Shown here in pieces: positions 44,154-55,400 of a stretch of 64,000 nt of DNA (position 1 is the first letter of the stretch; each line of letters starts with the position of its first letter). Origin of the DNA: Clavaria fumosa (lineage: Eukaryota > Basidiomycota > Agaricomycetes > Agaricales > Clavariaceae); assembly GCA_951802425.1 (NCBI GenBank), contig OX637802.1:806001-870000 (forward strand), written 5' to 3'. The notes under the pieces were generated by a model, which had not been told where the DNA came from, made no database searches, and saw only the letters and a list, made by a program, of their open reading frames with translations. Position numbers and translations under genes: made by a program.

Positions 44154-47100
44154 TTAAGGCTGGGTGTCCTGACCAGCTAGCTTGGCCTTGTCAGGGTGGG
44201 AGAGGAAGAAGTCCCGGAGAAGCAACATTACGTTAGTGAGGTTCCTATGGGGCTCCCAAGTGTTTTCCTCCACTGGATATCCCAACCACTTCACCAAGTA
44301 CTTCACCCCATGTCCCGCCTTCTTAACATCAAGGATCGCCTCCACATCATACTCCAGGTGGTCGTCATCAATCGTAGGGGGCGGAGGGGGAGGCAGGTTC
44401 TGAGAAGGGAAGGAGGGGGGGTGGTATGGTGTCAACAGCAACTCATTGAAGACCCAATGGATGCGCCAGGCCCGAGGGAGCTTGAGGCAATACCCAGCAG
44501 GTCCCACCTTCTCCTCAACTGCAAAGGGGCCTGCTCTCTTGTTGTCAAGCTTTTTACAGGGCCGGTCCATCTTCAAGTTTCTAGTATCCAGCCAGACCAG
44601 ATCTCCCTCAGAGTACTCCCAACTTGGGCATTTCCCCTTATTGTAGCTCTTCTTCATTGCTGCCACCGCTTTCTCCATTGCCTCCTTGGCTGCTCTTCGG
44701 GACTCCATGAGCTTAGCCATCCACTTGTCCGCTGCTGGGTTCACCTCAGAAGGTGGCTGGAGCCCCCCATTCCATGGGTTTTGCCTTTACCCAGATCATG
44801 GAGTAGAACTCCTTCATGAAGCGGGACACAAACTGGGACCCCCAGTCACTCACAACCTTGTGAGGGACTCCATGGTCACGAAACACTCGATCCCGGAGGA
44901 GACGCGCTGCTCCAAGTCCTGTGAGGTCGAGCCCGATCGCTTCGAGCAGTGTCCGTTTTGTGAATTTGTCGACAATAACAAGGATGGCATTATGTCCACG
45001 GGAGAGGGGGAGGGGACTGACTATGTCCCATGAGATCACCGACCAGGGACCATCAGGCACCAGATGGGGGTGCAGTGGGGCAGCATGCTTGGTACGGTTG
45101 GGCTTCGTCTGCTGGCATGTCTCACACCCCTGGGCATACTGATCCGCATCTTTTACCATGTCCGGCCACCAATAACCCTTCACTAGTGCTGCTCTCAACT
45201 TCCGGGGCCCAGGGTGTCCAGCAGTGGGGAGGTCATGCTCAAACTCAAGAACGGCCTCACGAGCTCCTAGGGGGACCCAAGTGACTATCCCCTTTTGCCA
45301 GAGTCCAGCATGATCTCATGTCCACTCATCATCAAGCTCCTCCAGCTTCTGTATGTGTACCGTGCTATTTTTCTGGAGTAGCATCTCCATTTCCGATGTG
45401 AATGATGCATGGACTTCCGTTTCTGGGAAAACCTGCACTGGTGCATCCTCCTCCACCATCTCTCCATAGTCCGGTCTCCGGGAGAATGCATCTGCCTTTG
45501 TATTCGACTTGCCAGTGCGATACTTTATCTCAAAGTCAAAGCACTGGAGCTCTCCAACCCAACAAACCTGCCTCGGCTTCAACTTCTGGGGCTTCCGGAA
45601 GTACTGGAGGTTTGCATGGTCCGTCCAGATCTCGATCGTCTCCTCTGCTCCAATGAGGTATGCTCGCCACTCACGAAGTGCCCGAATCACAGCCAAGAAC
45701 GCCTTGTCGTACACATTGTAGTTCTTCTCAGCTGCAGTGAGGGCCTTGGAGATATAGTCAACAACTCTCCAGGTTCCATCTGTCTGCTGCTGCAAGAGCA
45801 CTCCACCAGTTGCCAGGTTGCTTGCATCTGTCTCTACCTTCCATCTCCCTTTGTCCTGAGGCAGAGCCAAGACCAGGGCCGATACAAGTGCCTGGCGGAG
45901 ATCTCGGAAGGCTGCTTCCTCCTCCTCCTCCCATTTCCAAGGAACATTCCCAGTCAGCCGGAAGAGTGGCTTGGCCCTGGCAGAAAGATTCGGGATGTGC
46001 CGGCGGAGGTAGTTCAACATCCCATTGAACCTCTGGACATCCTTCACATTCCTAGGACATGGCCAATCTTGGACTGCCACACCCTTTGCTGGGTCATGCT
46101 CTAGCCGGTTGTGAGAGATCTTCATCCCCAGGAAGATGATCTCACTCTTCTCAAACTTGCATTTACTGAGTTTGAGACACAACCCATTCTCTCCAAACTT
46201 CCTCAAGACCCAATCCATCCAGTACCGGTGTGTAGCCAAGTCCTCTGCAAACACAATGACATCATCCACATAGGCCCTCACATGCCCTCCTGCAATCTCC
46301 TCCCTCAACACATGATTCATGAAGCATTGGAAGGTAGCAGGGGCATTCTGCAGTCCAAACCACATGACAGCTGGTTCGAAGAGTCCACGGGGTGTCAGGA
46401 AGGCGCAGCGGTGCTGGTGCTTGGGCCAGACCTGCATGGATGGGAAACCTCCCTTTGCATTGATCTTAGAGTAGATCAACGCTCCTTTAAGCACATCCAC
46501 TGTGTCTCGGATGCAGGGGAGGGGGTACTTGTCCTTGATCAGGTGTGAATTCAGCCTCGAGTAGTCGATGATCAGCCGCAGCTTGTCCTTCTCATGTTTG
46601 AAGAAGAAGGGGCTGGCATACAGGGATTTCAAGGGCTGGATTCATCCAGAAGCAAGCTGCTCATCCACCCAACAGTTCATCTCCACCATCTCCTGCCATG
46701 TCAAAGAATACAGCTTGGAAGAAAGGTGCTCAGGGTCCTTTTTGAACTCGATCTTAATATCGAAGTCTGGTCGGGAGCAGGGAAGTTCATCCCACTTCGC
46801 TTCACTAAACACCAAAGGGTAGTGGCTGGGCCAATCGGGGGTAGGGCCAGAGTTGGGAAAACGGGTGTCCAGAATACTTGTGGATGCGAGGGTACTCGTT
46901 TTCAGGGGTGCAGGGGCTCAAGGGGATGGGGAACACTGTGGGGGGCAGCGGGTAAGGCTCAGCTCTGCCTTCTGCCAGTCGATATCCGGGTTATGCCGCT
47001 TGAGCCAGTCATGCCCAAGGATGACCTTGTGGGACTGGGTCTTTCCCAGCAGAAAGTGGATCTGCTCCTGGTGGTCACCAACTCTCACCAGCACCTCTAT

Positions 47101-48398
47101 CCCATACCGGACCTTTCCATTCCTGTTCTGCGTCCCATCCACATTATACATGGTGATTGGGTTCAGCAGGAGAGATGGCTCCAGTCCCACTCCTTTTGCC
47201 CACTCCAAATCCATGAAGCAGTTGGTGCGCCCTGAGTCAACAAGGGCCTTCATTGTGGTCCCTTTGCCAGTGCTGAAAGCCTCCAAGTGCACCTGGATGG
47301 CTAGCTCTCATGGCACATGTTTCTGCACTTCTGGCTGCACTCTGGTTAGGCGCTCTGCCAGTCTCACTTCCTCCTTCACCTCAGCCCCAATTCGGGTATG
47401 TCTCCGCTGCAAGATAGTATATCGGGGTATACTTGCAGCAGGCACAGGGACGGAAAGGGGGCTGGCACACTTCTTCTCCCCAGCGGGAGTCCTCCTCTCT
47501 CTCTCACACAGCTCTATGCAGGCTCGGAGCTGTGCAATCTCTTTCTCATATCCCTCCGCCATTTGGGGGGCACATGGTGCTGCCCAGGTTTGGGCCCTTG
47601 GGACCTGCAGATGCATATCAGGCAGGGGGCAGAAATGGACAGCATGGCCAGTCTGGTGGCATTGGAAACAACATCTCTCATCAGCAGGGGCCCATCCTTG
47701 GGCCATGGCCACTTCTGGAGTACACAGCAGAGGGGTCACAAGAGGTCGCGAAACGGTCATGACAGGTCACGGTAGGGTCGCACGGGGGTCACGGGGGGTC
47801 GCGGTGTCCATTTCGTGAGTATCCCATCCAGTTGCCTTTGCTGGGCATCAAGCCTCTCAGCCAGCACCTTCCATTCTCCATATGTCTCTGGCATCGGGGA
47901 GACACTATAGATTCTCTCCACCAACCTCCTACTCAGGTTCAACTCCAGCCAATGGACTAGGATTCCTGAGTCCTTCTCTGCACTCAACTTCACCCATTGG
48001 AACAGTGTCTCAAATTTCGTGAAGAACTCCGGTGCTGTCATGGCACCCTGTTTCAGCCCTGCAATATCGGCAAGGGCAGTCACACGGTCATTCGGGTCAT
48101 CGAATGCGTGCTTCATCTCCTCCACAAACTCTGCCCAGGTTCCAGCCTCGCCACTACCCAGGATCTCTTCCGCCTTCATATTCGCCCACTCTGCAGCGAA
48201 TCCTTCTCCAGTAATGTTGCTCAGAGCAAAAAGGACCTTCACCAGGTCCACAGCATAGACAGTCGGGTTCGCCATAAACAGGAGGCGAAGGGATCGGAGG
48301 AATGTATGGAAGTTCCTTTTCTGCCCATCAAAGGGGGCAACAGATAGGTCAAGCCTCATAGGTTGGGCTACAGGCAGGGCGACATGGTCTGCCATCAC
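44154..48398 (-). pseudogene. Gypsy 2 gag-pol remnants
   Basis: Gag at 47757-48398; zinc knuckle CCFQCHQTGHAVHFC near 47650; protease with DSGRTN in place of DSGAT near 47240; RT at 45600-46632 with an intact YVDD near 46260 but a damaged first-Asp region (SKINAKGG); RNase H with ETDASNLATGG; integrase zinc finger and two Asp motifs (SWDIVSPLPL, VSDWGSQF) at 44750-45198; chromodomain YLVKWLGYPVEENTWEPH near 44270. Frames are broken between parts. A segment of about 80 residues with the integrase Glu, present in the related copy at 50967 onward, is missing here. Confidence 0.87.
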
Positions 48399-48969
48399 AG
48401 GCCCTGGATGCTGTAAATAAAGTTCCAGGCCTTGGGCACTCAGGATTTCTTCAATCTCTTAACAGTCCTGTCCTCTTAGGCTGCTCTTCTGTGTACTTAT
48501 GTACCTATAGAACTCTTATTCTATGAAACTTTTGTTAATGTGGGGCCCAAATGGTGTCCCAGGTGGTCACTCCACAACTCCTAATGAGTTGCCTGTGCGC
48601 CCTTCTGACAATGGTCACAGAGCAAGGGCCCTGTCCACTGGACCAGGAAACTACAGAAAGACTATGTAGGGGCCTTTCCTTGCCCTGTACACTACACGAT
48701 TCACTGGTACGTAGCTGCAAAACAAAGTTCCGGGCCTTGGGCACTCGGTATCACTTGGGGAGGGTCACAGTTGACTTCCTCCTGGTCTGGTCATGTGTAT
48801 CTACACACAGTAAAAATTTCACGCGGTTCTGTTACACACTGCAGGCAGGGTAAAGGAGAAGAGGATGATAGGGGCTGAGCTGTGACAACATGTCACAGTT
48901 TGAAATTAAGGGTCCAGGCTAGCCGGGTTAGGACATGGGGCCAGGGCGGACAGGCGGATCTTAGTATTA
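48399..48969 (-). other. Gypsy 2 5' untranslated leader and self-primer site
   Basis: A non-coding leader between the LTR remnant and gag. The first bases after the LTR (minus strand, 48968-48958) read AATACTAAGAT, the exact complement of ATCTTAGTATT inside the family's LTR. Nothing else is recognised. Confidence 0.5.
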
Positions 48970-49008
48970 TATCAGACTGGGTCTCACACAACTCAAGCGT
49001 AAGGTCAT

Positions 49009-50454
49009 TGTCAGGACCCATCCATTTTTCCTCAACCTAACAACTCTATCACCACTCATGGACCTCCCAACATTCCCCTACCACCTCACGAACCCCCCTA
49101 CACTCTTCCGAAACCCGCTATCAACTTCCGAACACCTCTCAGGCCTCCATCATCTCCTCATGACACTCACGATCATACCACCATACTCGCGTCACCTCCT
49201 GCCACCTCACCTTACGTGTACTCACCGCTGAACCCACTATTCGATGCTCAACACGCTCTTACACAACTCCTGCAGTGGCACGTGACTTGCCGCACGGCAC
49301 ACCGGCGCTACTCGCGTTACTCACGTGACATACCGCCCAAAGACCGCCCAAGGTCACCTGCCTCACCAGCGCCATCCACGTGACCACTCGCCTGACTGCG
49401 CAACCTTAACGATGAAATGCACCACTGGCAGTCAAGCTGTGTATCCTTTCAAATTATGTTCTCCCTTCTTCTTCTCAGTCATCTATAACTGCGTTAGCCC
49501 TGGACCAAGCCCCTCTGCCCAGTCGTAGTTACACATGCACTTATTTAGTTAGGTCGCGACCCATGACCGGTCATGTCCGCGACCTTACCTACGCTTAGTT
49601 TACCCCTCGCGATCTTAGTAGAACACGCGCACGGTCACTCTACGACTAGTTATACCCCGTACTACTATAGTCTTGTCGCCTGGTGCTCTCTGTACTTTCC
49701 CTTTCTCGTCATACTCCCTGCATGTACGTATATATAAGGTCTCGCATGTACTTATGGTACTCTAGACTTGATATTGATGCACATTGGTTTAAGCTTGAGG
49801 CTAGTACGCCCTTTGAGCTTGGAACCACCGCGATTGATAGGTCTTGTCTCTCTTGGTGACCACAAGATCGCCAAGACACACTCTACTCTGTTCTAACTCA
49901 CCCTCTGCGCTCCTACAACTCGCGCGATCTAAGTATCCTCTCTTATTCATCTTGGTACTGATCTCTGAACCCTATAGGTTCTCCCGTCAGTTGGCAAAGT
50001 CATCGCCTTCACTGACACACTTCTCAACACTGTCGCGACTACCCGCGACCCTTCTATCATCATCTATTTCTTTCACTTCGTCCTTTTCCTTTCTCACGCT
50101 TCGTCGGTCGATCTCACGACCTTCTCAGCATTACCAGTTTCCCCCACCTCATCTATTCTCCCCTTCACACTTCGTCGGTCAACTTCACGACCCTCTCAGT
50201 GTTACCCATCTCCCTCTCCTCGTCAATTTCCTGCTCTACACTTCGTCTACCGACTTTGCGACCTCCCCAACGACGTCTTCCTCTTCTATACTTGTCTTTC
50301 TTCGCTCTTACATCTTCTCAGACGTCTTCGCGACCTTCCGGGACCGAGCATTCTTGACTGTGCTCAACAGTTGATTGGTCTTAGCGAGTTTCCAGCATAG
50401 GTCACCAACAAGTCGATCTCCGGCACTACTATCGAGACGGGACAGGCCCTAACA
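49009..50454 (+). repeat. LTR of gypsy family A (in the chimeric element)
   Basis: TGTCAGGACCC to CCCTAACA, 1446 bp, matching the inverted solo copy at 57287-58667. It has TATATAAG at 49731-49738 and the self-primer sequence AGACTTGATATT at 49764-49775. Confidence 0.88.
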
Positions 50455-50455
50455 T

Positions 50456-50467
50456 AATATCAAGTCT
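50456..50467 (+). other. Self-priming primer-binding site of family A
   Basis: AATATCAAGTCT, 1 nt after the LTR, is the exact complement of 49764-49775 in the LTR. Confidence 0.65.
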
Positions 50468-50510
50468 CCCCCTCACCCCACCACTCAACACCCGGATAAC
50501 ACAAACCATT

Positions 50511-51797
50511 ATGTCTTCCAGTCACACTCCTCCCCAACCAACCACTCATCACTTCCAGACATGCACAGGTAGCCGCGCGATCACTCCAATGATCTTGGAG
50601 ACTACTCGCGAGCTGCCTACCACCGTACAAGAACGACCTGCGTCCGTCGTTCAATCACAGCCCAAAGAACCCGCCCAAATCGCACCTAGCCACGCCTCGT
50701 CCCCGCGCGAAGAAGCCAAGACCCTCGTGGAGCAGCTCGGCTACCTGCGCTTCGACCGCCCTCGCCACCGTACTTACCAAATTCTCAACAATACTCGCCA
50801 CCAATACGAAACCAGAACTCTCGATGAAGAATTAGTGTATCTCATTGACACGACAAATCTCTATGAGGCATTGGTACGATTAACGGATGGATTCCGAGCT
50901 AACCCGCAGAACCGACTCTACGAGAGTCAACACCAATATCCAGGCACTACCGACCGAGGAGCCCTAAAGGCAAATCCAAGTACTGCCTTCCATCCACAGA
51001 CTGATGGACAGACGGAACGGGCGAACCAGGAGATGGAGATCTATCTCCGGGCCTATGTGGACCACCTCCAGGATGATTGGGCCAAGTGGTTGTCGACTGC
51101 TGAGTTTGCTCTTAACAATCGTGAGCACTCTGCAACAGGACAGATGCCTTTCTTCCTTGACTATGGCTGGCACCCATGGAATGGGGGGCTCTGCCCACCC
51201 TCGGAGGTAAACCCTGCTGCAGATGAGTGGATGGCTAAGCTCACGGAGTCCCAAAGAGCAGCCAAGGAAGCGATGGAGAAAGCAGCAGCTGCAATGAAGA
51301 GGAGCTATGATGTTGGGAAGCATCCGAGCCATGAGTACTCTACAGGAGACCTGGTCTGGTTAGACACCCGGAACCTGAAAATGGACCGGCCCTCGAAGAA
51401 GCTTGACCATAAACGAGCAGGGCCCTTCGCCATTGAGGAGAAGGTGGGGCCAGCAGGGTATCGGCTCAAGCTCCCTCGGGCCTGGCGCATCCATCGGGTC
51501 TTCAATGAGTTGCTGTTGACACCTTACCATCCCCCTTCCTTCCCTTCTCAGAACCTGCCTCCCCCTCCACCCCCTACGATTGATGATGACCACCTGGAGT
51601 ATGATGTGGAGGCGATCCTTGATGTTAAGAAGGTGGGGTGTGGAGTGAGATACCTGGTGAAGTGGTTGGGATACCCTGTAGAGGAGAACACTTGGGAGCC
51701 ACGATGGAACCTCACCAATGTGGCACTGCTTCTCCAGGACTTCTTCCTTGCTCACCCCGACAAGGCCAAGCTAGCTGATCGGGATGCCCAGCCTTAA
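50511..51797 (+). CDS. Chimeric open frame: family A N-terminal fragment fused to gypsy 2 integrase C-half and chromodomain
   Basis: An uninterrupted 428-codon frame. Residues 1 to about 152 (starting MSSSHTPPQPTTHHF) have no counterpart in gypsy 2 and follow directly after the family A LTR and leader, so they are probably its gag start. From about residue 153 comes integrase (FHPQTDGQTERANQEMEIYL), keeping only the Glu of DDE, then the GPY-type module (KKLDHKRAGPFAIEEKVGPA) and a chromodomain (YLVKWLGYPVEENTWEPR). The fusion is in frame with no stop. If expressed it could bind heterochromatin marks through the chromodomain, but it has no catalytic core. Confidence 0.75.
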   Translation: MSSSHTPPQPTTHHFQTCTGSRAITPMILETTRELPTTVQERPASVVQSQPKEPAQIAPSHASSPREEAKTLVEQLGYLRFDRPRHRTYQILNNTRHQYETRTLDEELVYLIDTTNLYEALVRLTDGFRANPQNRLYESQHQYPGTTDRGALKANPSTAFHPQTDGQTERANQEMEIYLRAYVDHLQDDWAKWLSTAEFALNNREHSATGQMPFFLDYGWHPWNGGLCPPSEVNPAADEWMAKLTESQRAAKEAMEKAAAAMKRSYDVGKHPSHEYSTGDLVWLDTRNLKMDRPSKKLDHKRAGPFAIEEKVGPAGYRLKLPRAWRIHRVFNELLLTPYHPPSFPSQNLPPPPPPTIDDDHLEYDVEAILDVKKVGCGVRYLVKWLGYPVEENTWEPRWNLTNVALLLQDFFLAHPDKAKLADRDAQP

Positions 51798-51808
51798 GAG
51801 GGGGGTGA

Positions 51809-52098
51809 TGTTAGGATTGCTTATGTAAGCCATCCCAAAGTGCAGTTGTGGAGAAACTGGGAGGGTTGTTGGAAGGTCACATGACCTGTGGCTGGGTCGG
51901 ATTATGTAATCATGTAAGATCACATGACCTGGGGCCTGGGCGCATCACGTGATCCGAGGGTCCGAGCGTGGGAATGCCAGCAAGTGCCGAAGCGTTCGCT
52001 ATAAGTACTTTCGCTTTTCCTTTTTTGTACTCTTTTCCCCTTATCTTAGTATTGTCGTCATGACCTTACGCTTAAGTTGTGTGAGACCCAGTCTGATA
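51809..52098 (+). repeat. Gypsy 2 family LTR (3' end of the chimeric element)
   Basis: A 290-bp LTR starting TGTTAGGATTGC after a GGGGGG-containing purine tract and ending GTCTGATA. TATAAG at 52000 and the self-primer ATCTTAGTATT at 52043-52053. Confidence 0.88.
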
Positions 52099-52162
52099 AG
52101 GTATGGTTAGTGGGGAGCTTGTGGGGGTGACCATATCAAGTGTAGTACTGGGTCTCATAATC
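52099..52162 (-). other. Copia leader with tRNA-Met-like primer-binding site
   Basis: Directly after the copia 5' LTR the minus strand reads GATTATGAGACCCAGTACTA. Its first 11 bases complement the anticodon loop region of a CAT-anticodon tRNA. This fits priming by an internal tRNA-Met fragment, as known for copia and Ty5. Confidence 0.5.
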
Positions 52163-52423
52163 TATAGAGAATTCTCCCTAATAGATCGGCTAAAAAGATA
52201 ATACATATCTCAGTATTATCAAATACTGGGGAAATAGATGGTCTAGATACCTAAAAAGATAATACGTCTAGTAGTTGTATGTAAATGAGTGACACAAAGT
52301 ATGAAAATGGATTTAACACTCACATCTCAGTATTATCGAATACTGAGATGTGTGGTGGCATGATGCGCTACAGTAAAAGGTAAAATTAAGGCTCTGACCA
52401 AACCTTAAGACGAATATGCAACA
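52163..52423 (-). repeat. Copia 5' LTR
   Basis: 261 bp, near-identical to 33140-33400. It breaks the helicase frame of the Helitron and is followed on the right by the GGCTG target duplication. Confidence 0.88.
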
Positions 52424-55400
52424 GGCTGGGGGGAAGTATGAGTCCAAATGGCCTTAATCCTATTCACTGATGTCACCCTTGATACTGCCACATAAAACTG
52501 TCCATGAGTGAAGACAGGAGTCTGCAGAGCCAATCCAACATGCTTCACTGATTGCCCTTGAGACTTGTTGATGGTCATGGCAAAGGCAACACAGACAGGG
52601 AACTGACGTCGACAAAGCTGAAATGGGAGCTGGAGGTCTGATGGAGAGAGAGTAATGCAAGGTATAAGGATGCACTGCCAAGCATTGTCCCCACTCAAAA
52701 GTCTGACCTCAAGCACCCTCCTGGTCATTTTGGTCAAGATCCCTCTGGTCCCATTGCACACCCCTTGGCCAGGATTAAGGTTCCTCAAGATCATTAAAGG
52801 ACAGCCAAGCTTCAGAGTCAATTCAGCTAAGGGAAGCCCAGAAGCATTGATGGCATTGAGGTACTCCACAGGGTATAGGATTGAGTCCTGCTCATCACCT
52901 CTTGATTCAATAGAGTCTGCACAGATAAATGTTTGTGCATCTCCAGGAAAGCTTTGCAGGACATGAGCATTGATCCTGTGTACATCCTCATTTCTGGCAG
53001 TGAGCAGCATCCTCTCACAAAAGTAGTTGTCAGGAGGGTGGGGGAGCTGATCAATTTCAGGGTATGTGGAGTGCACCAAGGACTGCAGGCTGTTCTCTGC
53101 ACAGTGGAGGGAGTCAGGGAGGGTGACATTGTCATCTGTATCTGTGTGTTTCCCATGTCCTACATCCAATTGCCACTGAGCAAAGTCTTGCTCAGCAGCA
53201 TCCAAGCCCAGCCTCATGTTCCTCTTGAGGGTGATGATGGAGAGCTGCCTCCAGAAGGTAGACCTTTGAATGCAAGCACTCACAATTTGAGGCCTGGAAC
53301 CTCTGACAATGACTGGCAGAGTCTGCTGGAAATCACCACCAAAGACCACAGTGAGACCTCCAAATAACCTGTCACAGGCCCTAATGTCCTTCAGAGTGTT
53401 GTTGACTGCCTCTGGGATGTGATGATGTTGCATGGGCACCTCATCCCAGATGATTAAGTGAGCTGCCTGGAAGAGCTCTGCCTCCATACTATTCCTCTTG
53501 ATTGCACAGGTAGAGGATTCATGAACCTGAAGTGGAATCTTGAACCTGGAATGGGAAGTCCTTCCACCCTTTAGAAGCAAAGCAGCAATTCCAGAGGAGG
53601 CCACACAAATCACAATCTTCCCTTGGGCTCTCAATGCATGACAGAGTGTGTTGTAAATGAAAGTTTTTCCAGTTCCACCAGGGCCATTAAGAAAGAAGCA
53701 ATGTCCAGACTTGGAGGTGACTGCATCCATGATCTGATCAAATGCATGCCTTTGCTCCTCATTGAGCATGGGAATCTGCTGGTCTGCCAAGCTCTGCTCC
53801 TGGACCACATCATAGTCACACTGCTCTGCAATGAGCCTATTGCCCACCAAGTGCTGCCAGTCCATGTGGGGGAGGGGCATGGGAGGATAGTCTGAGAGAG
53901 ACTTGTTGCTGGAGTGCAGCAAAATGTCAATGAGGTGGAGACCATAATCAAAGGCATCCTTTTCAGTAGGGTTATCCCTGCCAAGTCTCCTAAGGGTATG
54001 CCTCAGATCATCACATACAAACTCCCTAAATTGCATCCACAGCTGCTCAGGCTGAGCAGGCTGACAGTCTCTGAGGATGATGGCAAAGAGAGACCTGAGC
54101 TGTTTCCCAGTCTGCATGGTGCTGGCATCCTGCAAACAGAGAATCCACTCATTGTCATCTTCCAAGAACCCTCTAGCCATGCAAGAGGCCTTAAATGTGG
54201 GATGGACAGTGCCATTGAAGGTGAGGAGGTCCTGAAAGGATGTAGCACCCTATCAAGCAAATTCATTAGCATTATGCCTGTTGATTGCCAGAGCATCCTG
54301 ACAGTACTGAATCATATTGTGAGTGCTGCCAGAGAAAGAGGAAGGCAGGATGATACATTGGCCCAACTGAGCACTGTCAGTATCAGCATTGGCAACAGCA
54401 TCCACCAGGCCTTGGTAAACATCAGACCTGATTGACCTCTGGTTGTGGGAGATCCAGTACAGCCTTGACTGCTCTGTAGCAGCCCACATATCAACCACAA
54501 ATTCTTGGAAGAGAGCACCTGCTCTGAAGAGATGATCAGACTCATCCATCCTGGGGAAGAGCCTAAAGCGAAAATATTCTGCCTGGGACATATACTTGGG
54601 TCTCCTTCTGCTAGTGATTGCATGACCTGTTGCAGCATTTCCAGGCTCCTGTCCAGGAGCATGAAGAACCTCTTCTCCAAGGTCCACATCCTCATTGTCA
54701 TCAAGTGCAGCAGCTACAGTTCTAGACCCCCTCCCTGTGGTGCCATACTCCAGCTGAGGGTGCCATCCCAATTGGCCAGTAGGGAAGAGTAGCACAAAAT
54801 GCAATGAGTGATAGATTGGGTTCATCTCATTGATTTGTCTGAGCCCACCACCTCTGAGGAAGAGAACAATATCCCTTGGCTGCAACTCCTGATCACCATC
54901 ACCAGGAATGATGACAGCAATCTCATTACATCCAGAGGTGGGAAGGTTGTATCTCCTCCTCTCACAGGTCCTATCAAATCTAAGGCCAATCTGGAAGTTT
55001 TGCTCTGCTCTAATATTCCTCAGCTGCTCATATGCTTGTTTGAAGATTGCCACAGATGGATGGGTCCTGTACAGAATGTTCTGCAAGGTCTGCATTGTAT
55101 CCCTGTCCAACCCAGTATTGTATTGGGATGCCATGTGATGGTCTAGAGCTTCCATAGGATCATAGATATAGAGTTGGGCGAATGCAGGTGCAACTCCAGG
55201 ATTGGGAATAAGAGACCCAGAGATGTGGTGCAGAGCACCTTTGACCTTGTAAACTTTGGCACCATGACCATCATTGAGGGAATAATCCACCCCCAGCCTA
55301 ATTCCAGGACTCTGACCAACAGAAGTCATGGCCAGAGCATTATTGTACCTCCTGAGATTCTTTCTGAAGGCCTTGGAAATGTTATCTTGGCCATGATAGA

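Larger units (their letters stand above)
43853..49008 (-). mobile_element. Gypsy chromovirus 2, internally deleted, 5' LTR truncated
   Basis: On the minus strand: a 39-nt remnant of the 5' LTR (48970-49008), self-primer site, gag, zinc knuckle, protease, RT, RNase H, partial integrase, chromodomain, purine tract, and a full 290-bp 3' LTR (43853-44142). The 5' LTR is cut by the chimeric element that begins at 49009. The integrase lacks its third catalytic residue. Confidence 0.88.
49009..52098 (+). mobile_element. Chimeric gypsy element: family A 5' part joined to family 2 3' part
   Basis: It starts with a complete 1446-bp LTR of family A (49009-50454) with family A leader and N-terminal coding sequence. 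From about 50967 the sequence is integrase and chromodomain of the gypsy 2 family, and the element ends in a complete gypsy 2 LTR (51809-52098). The two ends therefore belong to different families. It may have formed by template switching or by recombination between co-packaged RNAs. No target duplication is visible. Confidence 0.8.
33140..52423 (-). mobile_element. Ty1/copia retrotransposon, split by nested insertions
   Basis: Two 261-bp LTRs at 33140-33400 and 52163-52423 flank the whole block, with a 5-bp target duplication GGCTG at 33135-33139 and 52424-52428. The remaining coding parts are in the order expected for copia (integrase before reverse transcriptase) on the minus strand: GAG-pre-integrase, integrase and the start of RT at 42343-43852, and the rest of RT plus RNase H at 33407-34509. 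The gag end and the sequence between 43852 and the 5' LTR were replaced by other elements. Several in-frame stops show it is dead. Confidence 0.88.

Noticed and set aside
46568..47818. Plus-strand frames across gypsy 2
   Set aside because: Antisense to protease and gag of that element.
50964..51755. Minus-strand frames over the chimeric ORF
   Set aside because: Shadows of the integrase-chromodomain frame.
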